This document shows, one piece after another, positions 15,281 to 21,142 of a stretch of DNA of 23,332 nt (position 1 is its first letter; the number at the start of each line of letters is the position of its first letter). The position numbers and the translations under genes are program-made. This DNA comes from Treponema sp. (GTDB lineage Bacteria; Spirochaetota; Spirochaetia; Treponematales; Breznakiellaceae): the NCBI GenBank assembly GCA_009784995.1, contig WQXE01000009.1, positions 1 to 23,332 of the forward strand. The letters run 5' to 3'. A model generated the notes under the pieces. That model was not told the origin of the DNA, did no database searches, and saw only the letters and a program-made list of their open reading frames with translations.

Positions 15281-15387
15281 GGTTAATCTCCTTGGCTTTA
15301 GTGTACAAAGTGCAAATGCAGGAGAGCCGTACAGGGAAGGAGATATGTATCTGTTATATGGAATAATAAAAACACAGGAGAATCATT

Positions 15388-15636
15388 ATGAAAGGAAGAA
15401 ATAAAACCACTGCTCAAATTTCAGAAAAACCACAGGAGACGGAGCGAATATCTTGTTACTCTGCCAGCGGTTTTTTAATAGACGTTCTTGAAAGAAATGG
15501 CTTTTTTGTTCGCAGTCTTGAATTCTACGGTTCTGGTAGAAAAAAATTTCGCCTTGATGTCCAACTTATTGCGGACGATGAAAAACTTCAGAACCTGCTT
15601 CAGAGTTTACTTGAAAACCAATTAAATTTATTATAA
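15388..15636 (+). CDS. Small protein on opposite strand, ACT-like by eye
   Basis: An 82-residue protein with a clear ribosome binding site (CAGGAG, 7-nt spacer) that runs against the neighbouring late genes. The stretch GFLIDVLERNGFFVRSLEFY, then KKFRLDVQLIADDEKLQNLL resembles the beta-alpha-beta-beta-alpha flow of ACT-like ligand-binding domains, which is a weak suggestion only. Its stop overlaps tail-to-tail with the stop of the zinc-ribbon gene. A regulator or moron gene is plausible. No promoter of good quality was found upstream. Function unknown. Confidence 0.6.
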   Translation: MKGRNKTTAQISEKPQETERISCYSASGFLIDVLERNGFFVRSLEFYGSGRKKFRLDVQLIADDEKLQNLLQSLLENQLNLL

Positions 15637-15987
15637 AGAATCGTTACGATGAGCAACAGCCACAACAATGGGTCTGTCTTGATAAACCTCATGGCAATTA
15701 GGACATTCCTTGAAATTAGCTTTAAGATGCCGTCTTTCCTTTTTTTTACCTTCGTAACAATTGGGACAATAGGGTATTTTTGAATCAGAATCGTAATAAA
15801 GACCATCCTTAGAATTAAAAATAAGAGGATTATCTTTGTCATTTTTTAGGTAGTCAAGTTCTTTTTGTAATGCTCCATTTTCTTTTATAAGCAATGCCGC
15901 TTTATTTTGAATAGTTGCGAGCTGTATCCTTAATTCAGCAATCTGGTTTTGAAGTTCAGCGTTTTTTATGTTTTTTGAAAGTTCCAA
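15631..15987 (-). CDS. Coiled-coil zinc-ribbon protein, 5' end damaged
   Basis: The frame from a TTG (15987) gives 118 residues: a coiled coil (LQNQIAELRIQLATIQNKAA) followed by a zinc ribbon with two CPNC knuckles (IPYCPNCYEGKK and FKECPNCHEVYQ). Similar coiled-coil plus ribbon proteins occur in many phages. In those the coding region starts with a short AI-sequence ahead of the coil, and here the same frame upstream of the TTG does read TGTAITSASALLELSK. The in-frame ATG at 16041, which has a GGGGATAAG site, is followed after three codons by TAA (16030-16032). The gene is therefore either truncated and restarted at a non-ATG codon or a decaying gene. Function unknown. Confidence 0.6.
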   Translation of the reverse strand: MELSKNIKNAELQNQIAELRIQLATIQNKAALLIKENGALQKELDYLKNDKDNPLIFNSKDGLYYDSDSKIPYCPNCYEGKKKERRHLKANFKECPNCHEVYQDRPIVVAVAHRNDSL

Positions 15988-16033
15988 TAATGCGGACGCG
16001 CTGGTAATAGCTGTGCCTGTCAGTGTTATTTAA

Positions 16034-17101
16034 TCAATCATTACTTATCCCCTCTTCATTTTTTTTCTTTAAAAAAGAAAAGTTAATTATCAGTCCAGTA
16101 TTAAAAACATTAATAATGATATCAATAATTGAAAATAATGCAAATAAAAAAAATAGCACTTCTAAAAATATAACAATGAAGTTTCCTGCAGAAGCCATTA
16201 TAAACGATGTAGGGATTTCAATCGATATTGGTTTTATTAGTTTAATAAATACCGCTACGATTAATGGGAAAAATTGCGCTAAAATTGTAACAGAGAAAGC
16301 AGCATAATTTTTTTTAAATATGATATCATGATTATCCTTTGCGATTTTGTCTGATTTATCTGATAGGTTAAGTATAATTGCAAATCCAGCAATAGAAAAT
16401 CCTAGAAGGGGTGGAATAATTGAAATAATTAAATCATTTACCATCTCAATATAAAAAATCTGTTTATCAGAAGCGAAAAAGCAAATAATGCAAGCTACTA
16501 TGCTTGCTATAACAGTAGCCAATATAAAAAACTTATTTATCACTATTTTGCCAAAAGGTATAATGTTTAAAACACCTTTTAACCCAAGTGAAAGCCGTTC
16601 TATTTGCTTTTTATCTGAAGGCTGTTCTGTCGTTACATTTGCCGATTTGCTTTTTTTTATTTTTTCATTTATTGATTTACGTTTTTCATTTACTTGTTTT
16701 TCCTGTTCCTTATTATTAATAATTAGCAAAGCATAATTCTCATTCCAGTATCCAATACGTGTAGCCGCTCTTTTTATAAGGGTTAAGAAATCTTTGTTTT
16801 TTAGCTCTTCAACATTATTTATAGTTAATGCTGTGATATAAATACTTTGTTTAAAGTCTTTAAAATTTTTGATGTGTTTTTTCAATTTGTCTTTGTTATC
16901 ATATATAGGTATATACGAACTACAACTAAATTCACTGTTTATTGTTTTATTGATAAACAAAAAAGTCGCTATTGCTTCGCATTCATAACAAAAAGCTGCT
17001 ATTTTTTCCAATTGTAATCGGGTATCATCACTTATTCGTCCCCTAAGGTAAAAATTGAGATCATCATTAGGAACAAAAACAAGACTGCCTTTTTCAAGCA
17101 T
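16034..17101 (-). CDS. Unknown accessory domain fused to multi-spanning membrane domain
   Basis: A 355-residue protein with an AAGG site 8 nt before the ATG. Residues about 1-135 form a soluble domain that aligns along its whole length with the separate protein at 17502-17903: shared VP--L--YL, D--RL-LEKI, FLFI, PIY, QSI, then I-RA--R-G-W-E near its end. A charged lysine-rich linker (about 135-165) follows, then about four membrane segments (FFILATVIASIVACIICFF, IISIIPPLLGFSIAGFAIIL, an alanine/valine-rich span, IVIFLEVLFFLFALFSIIDI). A short charged tail ends it. The pattern of a soluble sensing or binding domain joined to a membrane module suggests an accessory function such as exclusion or defence, but no known family was recognised. 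Confidence 0.8.
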   Translation of the reverse strand: MLEKGSLVFVPNDDLNFYLRGRISDDTRLQLEKIAAFCYECEAIATFLFINKTINSEFSCSSYIPIYDNKDKLKKHIKNFKDFKQSIYITALTINNVEELKNKDFLTLIKRAATRIGYWNENYALLIINNKEQEKQVNEKRKSINEKIKKSKSANVTTEQPSDKKQIERLSLGLKGVLNIIPFGKIVINKFFILATVIASIVACIICFFASDKQIFYIEMVNDLIISIIPPLLGFSIAGFAIILNLSDKSDKIAKDNHDIIFKKNYAAFSVTILAQFFPLIVAVFIKLIKPISIEIPTSFIMASAGNFIVIFLEVLFFLFALFSIIDIIINVFNTGLIINFSFLKKKNEEGISND

Positions 17102-17123
17102 ACATAAACCTTCTATAAAATAA

Positions 17124-17151
17124 TAAAAAAACCCCGGACATTGCCGAGGCT
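17124..17151 (-). terminator. Leftward rho-independent terminator after H1-like gene
   Basis: Arms 17131-17137 and 17144-17150 pair with one G-U, with a 6-nt loop, and the minus strand continues with seven to eight U. It separates the two-gene operon (17200-17903) from the membrane-fusion paralogue downstream, so the latter would need read-through or its own promoter. Confidence 0.85.
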
Positions 17152-17199
17152 TTTGCTAAAAGCACATTAGTTTTTACCTAAACTTTACTCATGCCGCTT

Positions 17200-17499
17200 C
17201 TAATACGCTTTTTTTGCTGCAACTTTCTTTACTGTAGACTTTTTGGCTGTAGCTTTTCTCGCTGCTGGCTTCTTGGCTGTGGCTTCTTTAGCATTAGCTT
17301 TTTTAACTACGATTTTTTTTAAAAGTTCTTCATCTTCTTCTAACTGCCTAGATAGCTCAAACAGGGTTTTTTTATAAAACTTGTTTTTGGGGTTTTTATC
17401 AACTAAGCTTGTATAAAGTTTTACTTGGCGCTTTTCAAATCTAATGGAGCCTTCCCCTAGCTTAATTTCAGAAAATGGTATTGTTTTCAATGAAACCAT
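17200..17499 (-). CDS. Small protein with histone-H1-like Lys/Ala-rich tail
   Basis: A 99-residue protein. Residues 1-62 are a compact charged domain (SLKTIPFSEIKLGEGSIRFE, then YTSLVDKNPKNKFYKKTLFEL and RQLEEDEELLKK). The remainder is a low-complexity tail of repeated K/A units (KKANAKEATAKKPAARKATA, then KKSTVKKVAAKK) like the tails of bacterial H1-type proteins, which bind DNA non-specifically. The tail suggests nucleic acid binding, while the acidic front part may contact a partner. It is second in an operon 2 nt after the paralogue-domain gene and is followed by a terminator. Confidence 0.7.
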   Translation of the reverse strand: MVSLKTIPFSEIKLGEGSIRFEKRQVKLYTSLVDKNPKNKFYKKTLFELSRQLEEDEELLKKIVVKKANAKEATAKKPAARKATAKKSTVKKVAAKKAY

Positions 17500-17501
17500 A
17501 A

Positions 17502-17903
17502 CTATTTATACCCCTTTTTATGAAAAACTAACATTGAACATTCTTCGCTCCAACCCCCAACACGAACAGCTCTATTAATAATAGCTCTCCATGCTTCTTT
17601 GTCCTCAAGTTCTTTTTTAGTTCTCATTAATTTTGCTCCAAGAAAAATACTTTGGTCAATATCTTTTTTATAGTTTCCAGTGTACTCTTCTAATAGCTTT
17701 TCTTTATTATATATCGGCATAAATGCTTCACATTTTATATTCCCTGATATAAAACGAATAAATAAAAAAACCGCTGATGCTTTACGAGCAATACAATAAT
17801 TTACTATTTTTTCTATGATTAACCGATCGCTATCACATAAATGTTCTGTAAGATAATCATGAAGTTCTTCTATGGGAACTGCAGTTAATCCCCTTCCAAG
17901 CAT
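17502..17903 (-). CDS. Stand-alone version of the unknown accessory domain
   Basis: The frame opens at a GTG (17918), but the ATG at 17903 is better: GGAGG lies 8 nt upstream and the N-terminus MLGRG-TAVP then matches MLEKG-LVFVP of the membrane-fused paralogue. The product is 133 residues. It aligns end to end with residues 1-135 of the protein at 16034-17101 and has no membrane segment. Shared residues cluster in VFLFI--I, a cysteine before --PIY, and I-RA-RVGGW-E, which probably mark the domain core. It is first in the operon with the H1-like gene, next to the repressor, a typical place for lysogenic conversion genes. Function unknown. Confidence 0.8.
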   Translation of the reverse strand: MLGRGLTAVPIEELHDYLTEHLCDSDRLIIEKIVNYCIARKASAVFLFIRFISGNIKCEAFMPIYNKEKLLEEYTGNYKKDIDQSIFLGAKLMRTKKELEDKEAWRAIINRAVRVGGWSEECSMLVFHKKGYK

Positions 17904-18022
17904 AGCCACCCCCTCCACAAAAACACAATAAATGCGATCTCTGTGTCTATGTACAATATTTAGCTTTGTCTAGCATAACACTAAACACTCAGGTTTTTGT
18001 ATAAATAAGCAAACCCCTCATA

Positions 18023-18050
18023 TTTATAAAATATACCACAATTTTATAAA
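18023..18050. repeat. Perfect 10-bp AT-rich inverted repeat upstream of accessory operon
   Basis: TTTATAAAAT (18023-18032) and ATTTTATAAA (18041-18050) are separated by 8 bp. The gap between the accessory operon and the repressor contains nothing else of note. TATATT/TATAAA-like boxes for a leftward promoter fall within this element, but no good -35 is seen. It may be an operator. Confidence 0.5.
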
Positions 18051-18090
18051 AGTTGATAGAGAAATTTTTACATCCTTGATCGCAACCCCT

Positions 18091-18996
18091 CTAAACCCCA
18101 CCTCTTTTTCCTGGCAACATTACTACTGCCGCTCGAACCTTGCCTACAATAGCGACCTTTTCGGCACTGCTAGTATAACTCTCATACATCTTGTTATCGC
18201 TGATAACCCGATACCCATCCGGCGTATGCTGCACCCGCTTAACAAAGGTCTCTTCAATAGTTTTAATCACATAGACCCCATCGCCATCCCAGCCGCCGCC
18301 ATCGCAGACCACCATATCGCCGTCGTTCAATGTGGGGTTCATTGAATCCCCCTTGATCGGCAGGCTCATAAGATGGGGGTATTTAGAAAGCTCTTTTGGC
18401 GCGTGAATGAACCGTGTCGGAAGTTCATCCTCTCCAATACCTGCGCCGTGCCCGGCAGAGACAGGGTTATCATCTAGCACAGGGATTACAATCCCATCGT
18501 CAAATTCTTTGTCGCTTTCAAAAACAAGGGGGATGCCTGGCAATTTATGCCTAAGCCCATTTTGTGGCTTTTCCGACCCACAAGATTTATATTCACTAAG
18601 CCCGTTTTGTGGCTCGTTATTTAATAATAGATTATATGTTTTTAATGCCCTTTCCGCTTCTTCTATTTGTATTCTAATAAGTTCGGGATTTTTTTCTACA
18701 TAATCCCTCAAATATTTTGCAGCAGGTGAGTTAAATGACTCTTTAGCCATTTCTTCTAGCTCTTTTAAAATTGGAATATTTATAATTGGACCTTTACCAT
18801 TTAAAAACCAGTCTGTGTTTATACCACCAGAAGCTAAGGCACCTAATAATTTATTAGGATTATCTATTTTATCTTTTTCAAATTTTGATAAGTAACCGTT
18901 AGAAAGCCCCAAAATTCGTTCTAAACCAGAATTGTTTTCATTAAAATACTCTCTAAGCTCTTGTATTTGTTTAGCGTATTTCATTGAATTTTTCAA
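18091..18996 (-). CDS. Phage repressor: HTH plus S24 (LexA/CI-type) autopeptidase
   Basis: Start choice: the TTG at 18996 has AGAGG 4 nt upstream; the ATG at 18984 lacks a well-spaced site. The product is about 301 residues. N-terminal residues about 10-55 form a helix-turn-helix (GLERILGLSNGYLSKFEKDK). A flexible linker contains a 15-residue tandem similarity. The C-terminal half is an S24 peptidase: the SAGHGAG cleavage region, GDSMNPTLNDGD with the nucleophilic Ser (about residue 218) and ETFVKRV with the Lys (about 253). It would maintain lysogeny by binding at the divergent control region and be inactivated by RecA-stimulated self-cleavage, so the prophage should be SOS-inducible, unlike Mu itself. 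Confidence 0.92.
   Translation of the reverse strand: MKNSMKYAKQIQELREYFNENNSGLERILGLSNGYLSKFEKDKIDNPNKLLGALASGGINTDWFLNGKGPIINIPILKELEEMAKESFNSPAAKYLRDYVEKNPELIRIQIEEAERALKTYNLLLNNEPQNGLSEYKSCGSEKPQNGLRHKLPGIPLVFESDKEFDDGIVIPVLDDNPVSAGHGAGIGEDELPTRFIHAPKELSKYPHLMSLPIKGDSMNPTLNDGDMVVCDGGGWDGDGVYVIKTIEETFVKRVQHTPDGYRVISDNKMYESYTSSAEKVAIVGKVRAAVVMLPGKRGGV
18551..18614. repeat. 19-bp direct repeat inside repressor linker, 45-bp period
   Basis: CTAAGCCC(A/G)TTTTGTGGCT occurs at 18551-18569 and 18596-18614 with one mismatch. The 45-bp period keeps the reading frame and creates the repeated PQNGL motif in the repressor linker. It is probably a small in-frame duplication between the two domains. 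Confidence 0.75.
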
Positions 18997-19004
18997 TTTA
19001 CCTC

Positions 19005-19033
19005 TTGACAAATTAGAATATTTCTACGACAAT
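19005..19033 (+). promoter_or_regulatory. Early promoter for the Ner-transposase operon
   Basis: A consensus TTGACA (19005-19010), a 17-bp spacer and GACAAT (19028-19033), pointing at the Ner-like gene. The -35 overlaps the repressor 5' end, so repressor bound here would block early transcription. It is the only strong promoter match found in the control region. Confidence 0.7.
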
Positions 19034-19041
19034 TAAAATAT
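19011..19041. promoter_or_regulatory. Operator-like direct repeats spaced 20 bp
   Basis: AATTAGAATAT (19011-19021) and AATTAAAATAT (19031-19041) match in 10 of 11 positions and are exactly 20 bp apart, about two helical turns. Both overlap or flank the early -35/-10 region, the expected site for repressor or Ner-like binding. The left copy also contains a near-palindrome, AGAATATTTCT. Confidence 0.55.
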
Positions 19042-19066
19042 CGGAAAGCCAGACCGAGGGCTTTAG

Positions 19067-19116
19067 AAAAAAAAGGAGAACGGCGCAATGTTCCGCCAAG
19101 AATACCGCCGTTCTCC
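19067..19116 (-). terminator. Strong leftward terminator in the control region
   Basis: A perfect 11-bp GC-rich stem (19075-19085 with 19106-19116) and a 20-nt loop are followed on the minus strand by eight U (19067-19074). It would stop leftward transcription coming from within the early operon before it reaches the repressor. On the + strand the same hairpin lies in the early-operon leader and encloses the start of a small open frame. Confidence 0.8.
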
Positions 19117-19240
19117 TAACACCACCCCACAAGGAGGCTGTTTTGAGTATAGCACCATTAACGGCTCCGGGCAAGCCAAACATGCCCACACGATTACGTC
19201 CTTCCAGAAGAGAAGGACTGAATATCACGTACAAACTTAA
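19088..19240 (+). CDS. Possible leader peptide overlapping the Ner-like gene
   Basis: A 50-codon frame with AAAGGAG 9 nt before its ATG. The Shine-Dalgarno sequence lies in the 5' arm of the 11-bp hairpin and the ATG in its loop, so translation would be structure-dependent. It overlaps the first 98 nt of the Ner-like gene in another frame. The residues are rich in R, T and S and have no recognisable domain. It could be a translated leader that couples to the next gene, or chance. Confidence 0.3.
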   Translation: MFRQEYRRSPNTTPQGGCFEYSTINGSGQAKHAHTITSFQKRRTEYHVQT

Positions 19241-19574
19241 GGATTTAGGAGTAGGCTGTACCGATATAGCCAGAACCCTTAATGTCCACCATTCAAACAT
19301 TTGCAAAGTTGTCTCTGGGCAACGCCGCTCAAAGCGTATTGAATCAGAAATTGCGAGAGTTCTAGGCAAGGCAAGTTGGAACGATGTTGTACTAGAAGCT
19401 CAAAGCGAAATTTATAAGAAGCCTGTAGAACTTATTTTGCTGGAAAGAAAGCAATCGGCAGAAACTGCAATCAAGTCATCAAAAAAGCGCATGAAAGATT
19501 ATATCGAAAGGGATATATCTTCCTCCGATTCAAAAGCTAGAGGAAAGCTTAATCGAATGGCGGCAGGCTTATGA
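19143..19574 (+). CDS. Ner-like DNA-binding regulator
   Basis: The start is a TTG with AAGGAGG 5 nt upstream; 143 residues. A helix-turn-helix lies at about 32-70 (GVGCTDIARTLNVHHSNICK, VVSGQRRSKRIESEIARVLG), resembling Ner/Nlp-type and related phage regulators. The C-terminal half is helical and basic. As the first gene after the early promoter it probably down-regulates early and repressor transcription, as Ner does in Mu. It is longer than Mu Ner (75 residues) because of the extra C-terminal region. Its stop overlaps the next start in ATGA. Confidence 0.75.
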   Translation: MSIAPLTAPGKPNMPTRLRPSRREGLNITYKLKDLGVGCTDIARTLNVHHSNICKVVSGQRRSKRIESEIARVLGKASWNDVVLEAQSEIYKKPVELILLERKQSAETAIKSSKKRMKDYIERDISSSDSKARGKLNRMAAGL

Positions 19575-19870
19575 TTGACGCTTTCGATGACGTAATAAAA
19601 AAAGGGCAATCTCTTTTAAAGAAATGCACAGTTCCTACGGTAAAAATATATCCGTCAGCAGAACTGCTTATACATCTTCATGTAATGAGAGAATACCTCG
19701 CAAGCCAAAAAGGGCAGTACAAAGATCCAGATGCAGATGATTATATCCATCTTTCATGGACAGGGTACTGCAAAGAAATCGGCATATCTTACCAAAAGGC
19801 TAATTATTGGCTACGTTCATTCACGCCTAACAACGAAAACGCTAAGGCAAAAACAAGGAGGGGCGCATGA
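19571..19870 (+). CDS. Early protein with domain shared with 21143-21928
   Basis: A 99-residue protein. From about residue 38 to 85 it matches the N-terminal part of the larger early protein encoded at 21143-21928: REYLASQKGQYKDPDADDYI against REFLTSQKGQHKDPEADDYI, then S-W-GYC-E----SYQ-AN-WLR-FTP in both. The repeated domain therefore has conserved aromatic and acidic residues and probably a defined fold. No family was recognised. The gene is coupled by 4-nt overlaps on both sides, so it belongs to the early operon. Confidence 0.75.
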   Translation: MIDAFDDVIKKGQSLLKKCTVPTVKIYPSAELLIHLHVMREYLASQKGQYKDPDADDYIHLSWTGYCKEIGISYQKANYWLRSFTPNNENAKAKTRRGA

Positions 19871-20013
19871 ATAAATCAAAGCCTAAATCTTGCAGAAAAT
19901 ATGGAACTAAGTCGCAAGGTATTTGTCCTTTTGATTTTGAAGGCGGAATCTGTCGAGGCTGTCCAGAATCAATTGCGGCGTTCGGTAAAAGAAAAGGAGT
20001 AAAACATGAATAA
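19867..20013 (+). CDS. 48-residue cysteine-rich protein
   Basis: ATG at 19867 overlaps the preceding stop (ATGA); the stop at 20011-20013 overlaps the next start by 8 nt. The protein is basic and has four cysteines at residues 9, 20, 29 and 32, the last two as CRGC, a spacing compatible with one small zinc site. It is too short for most gene finders. The coupled overlaps on both sides argue that it is real. Function unknown; small zinc proteins are common in phage early regions. Confidence 0.65.
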   Translation: MNKSKPKSCRKYGTKSQGICPFDFEGGICRGCPESIAAFGKRKGVKHE

Positions 20014-20419
20014 CGAAACAAATTTCGCAAACGGTTTTGATTATTTTTGCGAGAATGACGGAATATTTTTCTCCGTACAATATGAATCCGATCTTATCGA
20101 CAGTGTCGAAATGTGTCCGTATTGCGGAGGAGATAATCTTCTTCGCAGTATAGATGAATTCCTGGAATATCTTGAAGACAACAATACCGATCCTGTTAAT
20201 TTCTACAAAGTATTCCCGCCTGACGAACTAATACCAAATTCTCGCACCGGAGCTACGCCGAGACAAGTATCTATGATTATCAGTCTGGTTTCGATGAGAA
20301 GCGAAAGAAGTATTCCTATAACAGTCGAAAGTGTAGCGGGAAACTGCAATTCTTGTGTCGAGATTATCAGAAAAGTTTTTAAAGAACTTCACATAACGGA
20401 AGCGGCGGAAGATAAGTGA
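20006..20419 (+). CDS. Early acidic protein with CxxC motif
   Basis: A 137-residue acidic protein with AAAAGGAG before its ATG. It has a CPYCGG knuckle (about residues 37-42), an earlier Cys at 15 and a later GNCNSC pair, so one or two metal sites are possible. The middle is helical (SIDEFLEYLEDNNTDPVNFY), followed by TGATPRQVSMIISLVSMRSE. No family was recognised. Its position between the small cysteine protein and DUF3164 suggests an early, non-structural role. Confidence 0.7.
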   Translation: MNNETNFANGFDYFCENDGIFFSVQYESDLIDSVEMCPYCGGDNLLRSIDEFLEYLEDNNTDPVNFYKVFPPDELIPNSRTGATPRQVSMIISLVSMRSERSIPITVESVAGNCNSCVEIIRKVFKELHITEAAEDK

Positions 20420-20484
20420 ATAAACACAACCTCGACCTGTATGGGTTTGAGAATATAGAAAATCAAGAGGGGAAGTTATTATGA
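20416..20484 (+). CDS. Possible 22-codon frame coupling two early genes
   Basis: A GTG overlaps the previous stop and the frame ends exactly over the ATG of the DUF3164 gene (TTATGA), filling the only gap in a chain of overlapping early genes. There is no recognisable motif. It may only keep ribosomes moving between genes, or be chance. Confidence 0.25.
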   Translation: MNKHNLDLYGFENIENQEGKLL

Positions 20485-21131
20485 ACGTTGCAAAACAAAC
20501 GGCAAAAAAACCAGCGCGTACGACAAGCGCGCGGGAAACGGTCTATATGACCAACAGTCAGGGACATCAGATACCCGAACACATGGTAAAGGATGTCGAT
20601 AAAAAAAGAGATTTGACAGTCCGCCTTATCGCCGCCAAAGCGATGGAGATGAAAGAAATCCTTTCAGGGTTCAAAGAAGAAATAAGAGAGCAAATTTATT
20701 CATTTGTAGATTTTTCCGCCAAAGAGTACGGCGTAACATGGGGCGGTAAAAAAGGCAACATCGCTCTTACAACGTACGATGGTAAATTTAAACTGCTTGT
20801 TTCCATGAACGATAACATCACATTTGACGAACGCCTGCAGGTAGCTCGTGAGCTTATCAGTAAGTGTATAGAAAAATGGAGCGAAGGTTCTCGTTCAGAA
20901 ATACGTGTATTGGTTAATGACGCTTTTCAAGTTGATAAGACAGGAAAAATTTCAACCGCTCGTGTTCTTGGCCTTCGCCGTCTGGATATTCAGGACAAGG
21001 ATTGGCAAAAGGCGATGACCGCAATCACAGAAAGCGTACAGGTAACAGGAACCAAACAGTATTTGCGTATTTATGAACGCGATACCAATGGTGAATATCA
21101 GATGATCCCGCTTGATGTAGCAGCGTTGTAA
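20481..21131 (+). CDS. DUF3164 family protein of transposable phages
   Basis: A 216-residue protein with GGGGAAG before its ATG. The segments IPEHMVKDVDKKRDLTVRLI, then KEYGVTWGGKKGNIALTTYD, then YLRIYERDTNGEYQMIPLDV are the recognisable pattern of DUF3164. These proteins occur in the early region of many Mu-like phages, where they are often mislabelled as sulfate transporters; their function is unknown. Here the gene lies before the transposase, whereas in Mu the comparable gene lies after A and B. It would be expressed with the transposition genes. Confidence 0.85.
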   Translation: MNVAKQTAKKPARTTSARETVYMTNSQGHQIPEHMVKDVDKKRDLTVRLIAAKAMEMKEILSGFKEEIREQIYSFVDFSAKEYGVTWGGKKGNIALTTYDGKFKLLVSMNDNITFDERLQVARELISKCIEKWSEGSRSEIRVLVNDAFQVDKTGKISTARVLGLRRLDIQDKDWQKAMTAITESVQVTGTKQYLRIYERDTNGEYQMIPLDVAAL

Positions 21132-21142
21132 AGGAAAGCAGC

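Noticed and set aside
15118..15366. 82-codon + strand frame overlapping the start of the lysin gene
   Set aside because: Mostly antisense to the peptidase N-terminus, without a convincing start; only its last part is intergenic.
19013..19369. 118-codon minus-strand frame upstream of the repressor
   Set aside because: It crosses the leftward terminator and the early promoter and is antisense to the Ner-like gene; no start site signal.
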